Of a stretch of DNA of 64,000 nt, positions 34,363 through 45,777 are shown piece after piece. The stretch spans positions 92,070,236-92,134,235 of the forward strand of contig CM076196.1 of assembly GCA_038277395.1 (NCBI GenBank), in the 5' to 3' direction. The DNA is from Dryocosmus kuriphilus. Its lineage: Eukaryota; Arthropoda; Insecta; Hymenoptera; Cynipidae. Position numbers and translations under genes: made by a program. Under the pieces are notes generated by a model that ran no database searches, had not been told where the DNA came from, and saw only the letters and a program-made list of their open reading frames with translations. Position 1 is the stretch's first letter. Every line of letters begins with the position of its first letter.

Positions 34363-34895
34363 TTGCTGTTGGGGGAGGAGGAAGCCGCTCCCAGCTGTAG
34401 TAGGGAATTCGTGATCTCGGACGGGGGCGAAGAAGAAGCGGTAAGGGACGGTATGCTCACGGTTTTAAATGTCTCGGAAGTTCCGTTGTGTGCTGAAATC
34501 GATATGCAAGACAAGTCTACACGTTTGTTCGCTAAAATTAAGATCGGGTCAGAGGAGTTATTTGCGTTGATCGATAGGGTTTCGTCTCATTCGCTTCTGA
34601 CGGACGAATTGGGGAAACGTCTATTGACCCTACTCAACCGTAGAATGATATCCCAAAGGCAAAGATCATGCGCGTAGCCAAAGGCACCACGTCAACGGCG
34701 TTAGGTCACGCGTTGCTTCCAATGGAACTGGATGGCGTAAAAAAGGATTTCGTGTTTCAGGTTTCGAGCACTGTGTCTCCAGAGTGCATTCTGCTGTCGG
34801 ATTTCATGAAGAAGTTCGGGCGGATTCAGAATAACTTTAGGGATTCGTGGTACCCAGGCGACGTCCGGCGAAGAGCATATCGTCCACTATGGTAA
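34363..34895 (+). pseudogene. aspartic protease region of element B
   Basis: The frame 34363-34677 contains KIGSEELFALIDRVSSHSLL, where the catalytic DTG is now DRV. A frame change near 34670 leads to GHALLPMELDGVKKDF and ECILLSDFMKKFG, matching the second half of Gypsy proteases (the ILG.DF motif). The active-site loss and frameshift make it inactive. Confidence 0.65.
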
Positions 34896-34911
34896 CGCTG
34901 ACATAGCGGTA

Positions 34912-35904
34912 ATGAACCCGGAACAGGTCGCGGCTGTAGAAGAATATATCGTGCATTGTGGTAACAGTAACACAATGGCACAGAAGGCGGAACAGTTCGG
35001 CACCGAGGAATCGTGTTGCGAATCGCTCAAACGATTCTTGATGGATTTTATCCGCTCAGGAGCGCCTAAAATTGATTGTACGCGACTCCTGGAACATAAA
35101 ACCGACGTTCATGGGCACTTGCCTATAAAACAGAGGCACTATCGAGTATCCCCTGTAGTGTGTTTGAAGGCAATGTACGATGAGGTCGATCGTCTTCTCG
35201 GGGAAGACTTCATTGAGCTATCCAACTCAGAATGGCCGAGCTCTGCCGTCATGGTTAAGAAACCTAACGGCACCTATTGAATGTGCGTCGACTGCCGGAA
35301 AATTAATGAGATCACCCAGGGGGACGCCCATTCGCTTCCCTTCTTGGAAGATATTTTAGATTAATTGAGGTCGGCTCATTACATTTCGATTTTGGATCTG
35401 AGCTTGGCGTACCATCAGGTCGCTTTAGAAGAAAATAGTTGCTCGATTACAGCCTTTTCGGTACCTGGACGAGACCTCTTTCAATATAAGATAATGCCGT
35501 TCGTGTTAAGTGGTGCACCGGCCACCTTCCAACGGTTAATTGATAAATTAGCCGACCCAGAATTGCGCCCTCATTGCTTTGCGTACTTAAACGATATTAT
35601 TATCGTCTCAGAAAGCTTTGCGGGGCATCTGTTCGGGCTAAAAAGGGCTCTAGATAACATTCACGGTGCCGGGTTAACAATACGTCCCGAAAAGAGCGTA
35701 TTTTGTAGATCCAAAGTCCGTTACTTAGGATATCGTGTTAATGCTCGTGGGTTGCAGCCGGATGTGGAGTGGGTGACTCCTGTGTTAAATTACCCGGCAC
35801 CCAAGAATATTAAACAATTGAGACGATTCCTCGGTATGGCTAGTTGGTACGCGCGATTTATCCAGGGGTTCGCTACTCTTCCAGAACCATTGCCTAGGTT
35901 ATAA
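34912..35904 (+). pseudogene. reverse transcriptase of element B
   Basis: A connecting region with IKQRHYRVSPV leads to LLGEDFIELSNSEWPSSAV, MCVDCRKINEITQGDAHSLP, SILDLSLAYHQVALEE, MPFVLSGAPATFQRLID, AYLNDIIIVSESF and KSVFCRSKVRYLGYRVN, all seven palm/finger motifs of Gypsy RT in order. The active-site box is YLND instead of YLDD. In-frame stops at 35278-35280 and 35362-35364 interrupt it. A segment after RT (NIKQLRRFLGMASWYARFI) is the normal tether to RNase H. Confidence 0.88.
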
Positions 35905-36476
35905 AAAAGGATCCTGGCTGGGAGCAGGGAGTCGAACAACAAAAGGGCTTTGATGCCACGAAACAAGCGCTAACTTTGGCCCCGATTTTAGCCTGCCCCG
36001 TTTTCGAGGTTCCGTTCCTTTTACAGACAGATGCGAGTAATTATGTTCTCGGCGCTGTTTTGACACAGGCTATTGACGGCGACGAGCGGGTTATTGCGTT
36101 CGCAAGCCGTACGTTATCGGGCGCGGAGCGGAAATATTCTCCGACTGAACAAGTGTACCTAGCTGCTGTGATATGGTCTATCCGTATATTCCATCACTAC
36201 TTGGGAGGATTTCACTTCACTTTAATAACAGAGCATAGTAGCCTAATGTGGCTCCATAACTTGCGCAACCAGACTGGTCGGTCGGCTCGTTGGTCGCTCG
36301 AGCATTTAGAATATCGGTTTAGTATCGTCCATCGAAAGGGTGCCTTACACCATGTACTGGATGCGCTTTCACGCATGCACGAGGGCGAGAAGGAGTTAAA
36401 TGTATGCGCAGTAGTAGGAATCGAGGACCTATGGTATCTCCAGCGGATGGAAAATGTTAAAAAATTTCCTAAAAAA
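35905..36476 (+). pseudogene. RNase H domain of element B
   Basis: The frame 35976-36476 has LQTDASNYVLGAVLTQ (first Asp), GAERKYSPTEQVYLAAVIW (Glu), LITEHSSLMWL (the Asp of TDHSSL is Glu here) and HHVLDALSRM. A frame change near 35905 separates it from RT. The coding sequence stops being recognisable exactly at the TA duplication of the pogo insertion (36477-36478). Confidence 0.85.
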
Positions 36477-36619
36477 TACAGTCCACTCTCCGACCAGTAC
36501 CGCTACTAACGCTCCGAGTAGTGCCGCTTCCCCAATTTCTCGCTCGAGCGCTATCCCCACTCCGGGCTCTTGCTCGAGAATCGAGGAATTTAAAATCTAT
36601 CTGTCCGAGTAGTGCCGCG

Positions 36620-37030
36620 AGCAAAGCAATCTATTTATTAGGTTTTTCTTTTGTTTCTTAGATCAAGTATAAGCTATCACATATTTGAATTGGTTTTTCG
36701 TCCTTCTTACATTTTTTATAATTTTCTACTATCAATTTTGTTACATTTAATGAAAATTTTATCTTTTACATATTTTGTATATTTCCTCGGACATACATAC
36801 ATATAAAATAACTTTGCATGTCATTTCGATAATAATTATAATGACTTTATACTTTTCAGACATATTACATTTTTCACAGTCATTTCGTTTTTGTTTCAAA
36901 AATACATTTTGAATCTGAAATTTTATAATAATAATTATGTAGTTTTACTTTGCATAAAATGATTCATATTTTTACTATTAAAAAAGGTACCCATAATACA
37001 TATGCTAATTAATTAATTTTGGAAAAACAT
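36620..37030. other. left non-coding part of the pogo element
   Basis: AT-rich with no open frame. It ends at ACAT (37027-37030), the left copy of the probable target duplication of LTR element C. Confidence 0.5.
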
Positions 37031-37735
37031 TGTCAGGTGTCATTTTTTCGGAAGTGACGTTTCAGTATATTTGTATTTTGTGAGACTAGGTCACGAGAGT
37101 AAAGTACTAAAAAAATTTATTTTTATACATATATTTTCTTCCTCAAATAACACAAAATACAAAGTTTATCTTTATTCTAATAATAATAAGGCTATGTGAT
37201 TACATGATTACAAAACATGGATATGTCTTTAATATGGATACTGAAGAGAGTTTTGGAGACAATTTCCTAAAACATAGAATTAACTATCGTAAAATCGATC
37301 CTATTGAACGCTGAGAGAGGAGGCGGATTCTCGAAGACTCGTATTTCTGCGGTAGAGAAATTGAGAAGGAGAAATTAAGTTTATAAGGTAGCAAAAGCCT
37401 TAAAAACAGCCAGGCTGTTAAGTACCCTCCAACGACCTGTATGGATGCGAACTCACATGGGACGCCGTGAGCCAACCACCAACGAATCGTGCGAGGAGCA
37501 TTCAACAACGAGGTTTCTCCGCAGGTTTACCTCGATACGGATGCACAAGGGATGCCGTGCAACAGTCACCAGTAAAGCTGTTCCTATTCGTGATAGGCTC
37601 GCTGTCCCGCCACTCGACAAAAATTTATGAAACTCAAGACGGTAAAGCGGAACACAAGGGGATGCCTGATGCCTGTGCACTACCCCCGTAGAGAGTTATG
37701 TAAGGGTGTATGTGTTGCTCGAGTTAATGCTCGAG

Positions 37736-37744
37736 AACGACCAG
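37736..37744. repeat. 9-bp target-site duplication AACGACCAG (left copy)
   Basis: The same nine bases stand at 50647-50655 on the other side of the foldback element. The intact LTR has one copy near 58738. Confidence 0.95.
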
Positions 37745-37904
37745 ACCCCCGTGAAGTTGGCCCCCCGAAGATAACATTTTTTAAATTTTCTTTTTGCATA
37801 CGTTTGTACGTCGTTCGTACTGTTTGTACATTCAATATTTTCGTTTGTACCCTTCTGGTTACCAAATTAGAGACAAAACTAATTTCGGGAGGCTAACTTC
37901 ACGC
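37745..37904. repeat. left terminal module with its own inverted ends
   Basis: This first unit begins CGTGAAGTTGGCCCCCCGAA (from 37750) and ends TTTCGGGAGGCTAACTTCACG (to 37904), near-perfect inverses of each other. A matching module lies at 50486-50646. These differ from the inner tandem units by carrying the terminal motif twice. Confidence 0.85.
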
Positions 37905-39440
37905 ATCCCCCCGAAATTCAAATTTTTCAAAGTTTCCTTTTGCATATGTTTGCACGTCGTTTGTACTGTTTGTACATCCAACATTTTCGTTTGTACCCCC
38001 TTGATTACCCAGCTACGGGCAAATCGAAATTTCGCGTCATCGCCCCGAAATTCAAAATTTTCAAATTTTCCTTCTGCATACGTTTGTACGTCGTTTGTAC
38101 TCTTTGTGCATCCAACATTTTCGTTTGTACCCTCTTGATTGCCCAGCTACGGGCAAATCGAAATTTCGTGTCATCACCCCGAAATTCAAATTTTTCCAAA
38201 TTTCACTTTTGCATACGTTTGTACCCTGTTTGAAATTCAAATATTTTGTCAAAAATTTCACTTTTGCATACGTTTGTACGTCGTTTGTACTGTTTGTACA
38301 TCCAACATTTTCGTTTGTACCCTCTTGATTGCCCAGCTACGGGCAAATAAAGATTTCGTGTCATCCCCCCTTGATTGAAATTCAAATTCAAATTCAAATT
38401 TTGCTTTTGCATACGTTTGTACGTCGTTTGTGCTGTTTGTACATCCAACATTTTCGTTTGTACCCTCTTGATTGCCCAGCTACAGGCAAATAAAGATTTC
38501 GTGTCATCCCCCCGAAATTCAAAATTTTCAAATTTTCCTTTTGCATACGTTTGTACGTCGTTTGTACTGTTAGTACGTCCAACATTTTCGTTTGTACCCT
38601 CTTGTTTGCCCAGTTACGGGCAAATAAAGATCTTGTGTCATCCCCCCGAAATTTAAAATGTTCCTTTTGCATACGTTTGTACGTCGTTTGTTCTGTTTGT
38701 ACATCCAACATTTTCGTTTGTACCCTCTTGGTTGCCCAGCTACGAGCAAATAAAAATATCGTGTCATCCCCCCGAAATTCAAATTCTTCAAATTTTGCTT
38801 TTGCATACGTTTGTACGTCGTTTATTCTGTTTGTACATCCAACATTTTCGTTTTTACCCTCTTCATTGCCCAGCTACGGGCAAATAAAAATTTCGTTTCA
38901 ACCCCCGAAATTCAAAATTTTCAAATTTTCCTTTTGCATACGTTTGTACGTCGTTTGTGCTGTTTGTAAATCCAATATTTTATTTTGTACCCTCTTGATT
39001 GCCCAGCTACGGGCAAATAAAAATTTCGTGTCTTCCCCCCGAAATTCAAATTTTTCAAATTTTCCTTTTGCATACGTTTTTACGTCGTTTGTACAGTTGT
39101 ACATCTAATATTTTCGTTTGTACCCTCTTGATTGCCCAGATACGGGCAAATAAAAATTTCGTGTCATCTCCCCGAAATTCAAATTTTTCAAACTTTCCTC
39201 TTGCATACGTTTGTACGTCGTTCGTACTGTTTGTACTGTCAATATTATCGTTCGTTCCCTATTATAGGTGCCCAGCTAGGGGAAAATCAAAGTTTCGTGT
39301 CGTCTCCCCGAAATTCAAATTTCTCGAATTTTCTGTCTGCATACGTTCGTACGTCGTCTGTACTGTTTATACATCCGATATTTTTATTTATACCCTATCG
39401 GTAGCCCATCTGTAGGCAAATGAAAATTTCGTAATAGATT
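37905..39440. repeat. left tandem array, ~131-bp units (about 12)
   Basis: Units start with CATCCCCCCGAAATTCAAA and contain TTTTGCATACGTTTGTACG, CATCCAACATTTTCGTTTG and GATTGCCCAGCTACGGGC. Starts lie near 37907, 38038, 38171, 38363, 38504, 38639, 38764, 38898, 39033, 39166 and 39300, with one partial unit near 38225. The last units are the most diverged. Within each unit the octamer GTTTGTAC recurs three or four times. Long open frames across the array on both strands are artefacts of the repeat. Confidence 0.93.
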
Positions 39441-41460
39441 TTTGGTGAGCGACACCCACCCCCCGCCAAATTTGTTCGTTTACGTGAAAAAAAGCCCCGT
39501 AACTTATATTTTCGACTTTAGTATGTGCCGCTGAGCCTTTGAAATTAACACGGGGTTTTAAATGGGAAAGCTTGATTTTCGAAAAATGGAAAAAAGAAGT
39601 ACTTGTTATAAACTTTTTGTAAATTAAAGTATAGTCACGTCCTAATAAATACTCAGGGAGGGCTTTTCTTCAATAAACTTTTAATTTTGACCCTCTCAAA
39701 CTCCTGTTATTGTGCCCGGAAGACGCCCAAAAAAAATCAGAATTGCAGTTTTCTATCGAATTTATACTAAAGAATCATTATTTGTTTCAAAATTTTCTTT
39801 TTCCCTGTAAATAGTGGAAAATCATTATTTTCGCGATATAAATGATAAGTTTTATGAATGACATGATTTTTATTTTTTTTTTCACATGTTAGGACAATAT
39901 TTGAACAATTTCGGTTGGTTTCAACAATTTTTTTTCTTTGAAATCGTTTAAGGTTATTCTCTTCTTGGTTTAAGGATACATTTAAGGAATGTTGATAGTA
40001 ATGTATTTTGTAATGATATTTTGTAATTATCTAAACAATTTCCAACTTTTTAGTCTAATTTTCCCCCCGTAAAGCATGAAAAGTTATTATTTTTTGGAAT
40101 TAGTGACACTGTTAACGGATGTTGAGTGTAATATTTTTTCTTATAAGAAAATTTAGCAATTTTTGACGAACTTTTATTTTTTTTAACAATTTTTTCCTGA
40201 AAATAGTGAAAAATTAATATTTTTGTAATCAATGACAAAAAATAGCCATCGTTAAAAGTAATAATAAATAATCTTTCAAGTTTTTGCGAATCTCACGCAT
40301 GATCTCGCTTATTATTCAGTACTTCCTGATCCTATATTATTTAAGCAAAATCATTTGAAAAACAATTTTTTAGTACATTATGGATATTTTTTTTTTTAGA
40401 TCATATTGGTTGAACATGAATAATTTTTCAAACGCATTTTCGCTAATAACTATCACAGTTCAATTATATATGATTTCAAGAAAAAAAAAACTATACTTTA
40501 CTTGGAGCAATTGAATGTAATTGTTGAAACAAATCATTACTGTTTATGCAATATGGGGTGTTCGTTCGGAGATGAGGAACACTGAATAATACCCATATCC
40601 TGTAAGACATTCCAATAAACTAGAATCTTCTCCATCTTCCCTCTGAAAAGGCGCAAATGAATGATTATTAATTGTTTAAATAATCGCTAGATATAATAAT
40701 ACAAAAAAATAATACTTTTAACATCCGATAATTGTGTCATTAATTCCAGAAAATAATTATATTCAACGCTTTAAAGGAAAAAAGTTGTTTGAAGAAATTA
40801 AACTTGTCTAAGTAATAATCAAATATCCTTAAAAAATATTTCTCTCAAAATTGATTAATTGTGCCAATAACTACAGAAAATACTAAAGTTTTACGATTTA
40901 AAAAAATGGTTTAATCAAATGGAAATTGTTCAAATAATTACCAAATATGTCAAACAAAAAGTATTACTCTTGCCTTTCATAAAATGTATCATTTACACTC
41001 CAAAAGTAATAATACTTTACGACTTACAGGGAAAAAGAAATTTTGAAAAAAATAATATTTGTTTAAACAATTATAATTTTTTGTAAAGTGCTTGAAAACT
41101 TATAACTTATAGATTAAAAATAATTAGTGTCGAAAAAGTCCAAAATATACCGTCTTTAGTATGAATTTGATAGAAAACTGCTATCTTGCATGTTTTGGGC
41201 ATTTTTCGGGGACAATAATAGGGATTGGGGGGAGTAAAGTTAAAAGTTTATTGATGGAAATTATTCCCTGAATATTCATTAAGAGATGACAATACTTTAA
41301 TTCACAAAAATTTTATAAGAAATACTTTTCGAGCTTTTCCCATTTAAAACCCCGTGTTAATTTTAAAGACCCGAGGGTATGAGTGCAGGTAGAAAAAAAA
41401 ATTACGGAATTTCTTTTTCCGGACAGCAAAAGATTGGGGTGATTGGTCGCCAAAAATCGA
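39437..41460. repeat. 2-kb palindrome inside the foldback element
   Basis: The arms 39437-39790 and 41140-41460 pair clearly (AACACGGGGTTTTAAATGGG near 39548 and CCCATTTAAAACCCCGTGTT near 41339, plus GATTTTTGG near 39438 and its inverse near 41452). The inner part consists of AT-rich units of roughly 125 bp with motifs such as AAACAATT and AAAATTATTAT in opposite orientation either side of about 40450. It may be a second, smaller foldback element. Confidence 0.7.
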
Positions 41461-42025
41461 AAGTCGAGTGGAAAAATAGACTGGGATATATTGGGGGATA
41501 TCTAAAATGAACATTTTTGGATATTTTGGACTTTTGACAGTTTATTGGAGTTTTTTGAGCAGTGTATTCAAAAATGGATTTCGATAAATATAAGGGTTGT
41601 TTTTTGGTGATTCCAAAAATCAAAAGCGGAAAAGGGTTGTATTCTGGGATTTTTCAAATGGGAAGATGTTTCTGTGCGTCGAGAGATTAATTAATTAATT
41701 AATTAAATTGGTTTATTCTTTTATAATTTCATTTTTTTCTAAATATTTTTTAAAAAATTTCATGTTTCTTTTTTGTTATAACAATCTGATAATGAGAAAA
41801 GTTTTTATCATTCTCACAATTGATAATAATTTGCTACAATTATGTTTGTACACAATAAATCATGCAAAGCGAGTTCTCAATCTGATCACACATGAGCACC
41901 AGCAGACGCTGTGGCCAGTTCAATATTTTGTATTTGTGTTTACAAAAGTACATTAGTTGATTAATAATATTAACGTTATAAATTACAGTTCTCAGTATTT
42001 TCTGTAAATGCTGCTCTAAGAATAA
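41461..42025. other. non-coding part of the foldback element
   Basis: AT-rich with a TTAATTAATTAATTAA tract near 41690. It contains the 3' flank of the transposase gene. Confidence 0.4.
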
Positions 42026-42841
42026 CTAAATGCGAGAATAAAAAATTAGGGATGGTTTTATACTACTGTTTAACTTTTTTCCATCAATTCTGAAAACCTT
42101 TTCATTCATGTCATTGCGCTCTTCCCACTGGTTGGATACTCTTCGACAGTAAGCAAAGTAATGACCAATACCTCCTTTAATTGTAGGGGTTTTAAATACT
42201 CCTACACCGTGCAGCGTAAATTGTTGATCCTTTATGAATAAAGTTGTAGGCATCTGACGGAGCTTTACATTTACAATATCTTGGATACTATATTCGACGT
42301 CCAAAACTGGGTGATTTCCTAGATTTATTTCTAGATCGGCAGTTTTCGCTTTACACTTGTGACACTGAACTTTTTTATTTTCCAAATTTTCTTGTAGTTG
42401 TTCTTGCAAAGTAGTGGCAAAGTTTTGGCATGGGTGAAATTGTAACTTTAAATCGATATACGTCATTTCTCGAAAGTTTTTGTCATTGCAGTTGTTGCAG
42501 GTACGTAAGTTTGTATATGAAGGCGCATTTGGTAATAATTTTGTCTGCAAGCTGCTTATGTTGCTATTGCAATTTATCACTCCTTAAGTCTCAGGAAAAT
42601 GAGCTGAAAGTAAATTTGCTCGATTTTTATATAAGTTAGGGAGTCTCCTATCTTTTGCGAACTGAACAACCATATCCAGAAATGCTGATGTTGGCAATGA
42701 CTCAACACTCACTTGGTACGTTTTAGAGTCAGAGTAGGCAATCAAAAACAATTCAGTCAACATATCTAAAGCGCATGTGTAAATTAATTGCAGTTTTTTT
42801 TTTCCCTTTTTTTGTTTTAATTGGCGGAAGATGATTCCCAT
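42026..42841 (-). pseudogene. USP-like cysteine-protease domain (C-terminal part of the foldback transposase)
   Basis: One minus-strand frame, broken by a single TAA at about 42581-42583, carries features of ubiquitin-specific proteases (C19). There is a candidate Cys box IYTCALDMLTELFLIAY near 42735-42785. Two CxxC pairs (CNNC and CHKC, about 42370-42500) correspond to a zinc-binding finger. The His box GHYFAYCRRVSNQWEE lies near 42120-42165 with a following Asn/Asp. By family analogy it would cleave ubiquitin-type isopeptide bonds. It lies in the same orientation directly after the DDE part, so I infer a fused or co-transcribed protein; an acidic linker (43224-44093) separates them. Not confirmed by search. 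Confidence 0.6.
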
Positions 42842-43223
42842 TTCGAATCACTGTCGATTGTATTCTTGTATTAGGTTTATTGTGTAATAGTCTTATATCT
42901 GGACAAGGCCACAAATATTTGCCTTTCTTTTTTGTTGCTATAGCAGTGTCCTCATTACTGATTTTTAAAGTACAAGAATCTTTTATAAAACAGAAGGTAT
43001 CATGCTTTATATCCTGTAGTTCCGAAACTGCAGTAAATTCTTTTTCCGAATTTATTTCATCCGTGAAATCAATGCAATGCGTATTTATCTTGCATTATAT
43101 TAGAGTTGACATGAGACGTACTTGGATTACTTGTGTGCAGTTGGTCACAGATCAACGGTAATTTACAGTGCTCATTACTTTTTTTCATTTTGTTGAACCT
43201 TCAGTTCTTCTGTAGCTCTTTCT

Positions 43224-44093
43224 CTAAAATTTATCATCTTGATTAAGGTTTCCCCTTTCTTCGTAGTGGGTAACTTTATTTTTCCTTCTAAACTTAGTTT
43301 CCTTTGTTTTTTCGGTTTTTTTCCCTCTGTTGTGTTTTCTCCAAGATTCTTTACTTTCAAGGCTGATGTCTTCTGTTAATGAATATTCAGACTCGGTGTC
43401 AGAAGTAACATTATTGCCATCTTTTTCAATGGAATTCTCGATTCTAGGTCCTTGAACGCTCACTTCTTCCATGCCTTCATTATGATCCTTTGGTTGTGAA
43501 ATCAATTCATCCAAACTATTTGAAAAGCAGCTTGCATCTTCTATTCTGGAATCTTTCTTAGTTTTGTTCTGAGATTCAAGTTTCGGACACTTTTTTTCTG
43601 TATTGCAAAGTGCAGCGCGAGCAATTTTCACTGCTCCCCGATTCGATCTTACTTGCTTTCGTACAACCTTATCAAGTCTCCGACACCTAAAGTTTTCAAC
43701 TAATGTGATATTTTTCAAATCATCAAAATGAGCTTCTGATCTTGCAGAAGTTGCTACATCATTAGGTGAGCCATAGATATCTTGCATGACGTTTGTCCAC
43801 GCTGGAAACTGCTTTGAGATTCTCAATATATCCTTTTGTATGTTAGGTATTTTATACGCATTTACGACCAAGCCTGTTTGCACTATTTCTGCAATTGTCA
43901 GAGCTCTACTTCTGATTCCATCAATGTAGGCTGATAAATCACTATTTTCAACAGAGTCTTTGTTACCGGAAACATCTACCTCGTCTTCTTTACTATTGTC
44001 TATTTTTGTTTCATCATGATCGTCGATACCGGAGGTGTCTTCATCATCAGCATCATCTGTTTTTCTAGACACAGGATTTTCGGGTGGATTCAC
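43224..44093 (-). pseudogene. acidic/charged linker region of the foldback protein
   Basis: A 289-codon minus-strand frame without internal stops. The N-terminal part (44093-43920) is very acidic (Asp/Glu/Ser). The middle has a helical segment (SRALTIAEIVQTGLVVNAYK), then Arg/Lys-rich and Ser/Glu-rich stretches, ending in a Lys/Arg-rich tail like a nuclear localisation signal. No enzymatic domain is recognised. It lies between the DDE part and the USP-like part, separated by frameshifts near 44100 and by broken sequence 42850-43220. Confidence 0.5.
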
Positions 44094-44118
44094 ATTTAGA
44101 GAGAAGGTTCTCTAGCTG

Positions 44119-45592
44119 TTAGCTGTTTACCTGTATTAGAACCACCATCGTTATATTCCGACTGGCAAACAACGATAACAGCGAAAAGTACTTCCTCAAA
44201 CATTTTAATGTCCTTAACGGTAGATAAAAACCAATGCAGCGCATATAGAAATCTTTCACTGGATCGTTCGTTCTTGAAATTTTTCCTTTAAAAACCTTCC
44301 AGTGAACCACTACATTGATTAAATGAGCAATGTCAATGCGAATAAAACATGCAGTTAGTAGATTTTCTCTATTAATTAAAATCCGATAAGATACTTCGAG
44401 GTACATTTGATAGGTTATACCATTGAACGCGACAGACATTGCGTTTTGTAATGCCGGAGACATGTCGGAAACAGCTTCTCTGGGAATCGGAGCCCCAGAT
44501 CGAATCCACTTTTTTAACCAGTACGTAATAAAATTTGCATCGTGCTTTTCTGAGTACATGCAAACAACTGGAATTATCAAGCCTGCTATATGCATAACTC
44601 AAACATAACAAAAAATTTGTCCAGTTTTCCCGTGAGGCCTGTTCATTACTTTAACAATTCGCCCGCTTGCATCGAAGCAGACAAACAGGTTCGGATTTTT
44701 TTTTAATGCCTCTTTAAATCAGTGCAATTGTTGCGGAGACCAAACAAATACGTAAACTTTATCCAATCCAATGTCCCTAATTGTTCCTTTGAATTCCGGA
44801 TCATACTTTAAATCTAGTAGGTATTGCATTGGATCACTTGAACTGTTCCGCAGGCCCAAATGTTCATCTATTGCTTCCTGTCTTGCTTTACGCAAAACTG
44901 TAAGTTCTGGAATGTCTGCCGATTCAAGGTTACCATATTTCATTTTTTTTGTCTACAGCATCACTTCTCCATGCGCTAGGTTTTATGTGCAAAAGATCTC
45001 TTTTTGCAAATTTTCTAGCGACACCTTTTATCTGTCTTTTTTTTGAATGAAAAACTTTGCTGGTATCCCTTGTTTTCACACTTATTATTAGTGCATGCTC
45101 AGATGAAGGTTTATTAGCACTGTACCCAACAATGACATTACCACATTCCCTACATTTACCTTGTAGCCTTAAGAAAATTCCACTCTTAGTTACTTTCGAC
45201 CTCTTAAATGCAAAGGAACAAGGAAATTGTTTAGCCTCCCAAAGCGCCTGATTCACAGCATCGGCCCAACCCGGTTTTAATTTCTCATAATTTCTTTCCT
45301 TCTTCGTAGATTCTTTATCATGGTAAGTGACATCAATGGGTTCTAAATTTTTCCAAGTTTCATATTTTATTTTTGTTTCCCTCAAAATCTACAATATTCT
45401 CAATTTCATTCAAGTGAGTGGGATTATAATTTTCATCGCTACTTTCAGTCTCGGTGCTTAAAACATCTTCTACAGGAATTGTCAACCGATTATATTCTAA
45501 CAATCTTTCCAACACTTTATTTCGATTTTCCGTGACCCTCAAATACAAATTGGCGACGCAAATTTTTCCCTCCAGTTGATCAGTCACCTGCA
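44119..45592 (-). pseudogene. Mutator-like DDE transposase core of the foldback element
   Basis: Minus strand, right to left: an acidic N-terminal piece (45592-45380), a region with GKCRECGNVIVGYSANKP (CxxC finger) and KRDLLHIKPSAWR (to 44930), SPQQLH (to 44719), the first catalytic block LFVCFDASGRIVKV near 44660-44700, then LIIPVVCMYSEKHDANFITYWLKKW, GAPIPREAVSDMSPALQNA with the second Asp, and FIRIDIAHLINVV. This spacing fits Mutator-like transposases. Defects: a frameshift near 45380, one in an A8 run near 44944, TGA near 44716 and another near 44600. The start is an exon: TTTTTGTATTTGCAG at 45593-45607 (minus) is a good 3' splice site, so an upstream exon and an intron, now holding the Tc1 copy, existed. 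Confidence 0.72.
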
Positions 45593-45777
45593 AATACAAA
45601 AATATTTTGATATAATAAAGAAATATACATCCATAAAACCTAAAAATTAGGGGAAAAAAAATTCATGTAAAATTTTATTGCGCCTCTGAAAGGGCCCTAA
45701 ACAGTATATTTCAGCCCAAACCGTAAAAGCGTTTCTTTATTTTTAGGGTTTCATAGCCTCGGGCAGAAACCCTTATA

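Noticed and set aside
38061..39108. Long overlapping open frames rich in Phe, Tyr, Cys and Arg in the repeat arrays
   Set aside because: They exist on both strands and in several frames because the ~131-bp unit lacks stops; they repeat the same peptide and have no domain.
37905..39440. Possible CRISPR array (regular repeats of ~131 bp)
   Set aside because: Units are tandem without unique spacers, mirrored by an inverted array, in eukaryotic transposon DNA.
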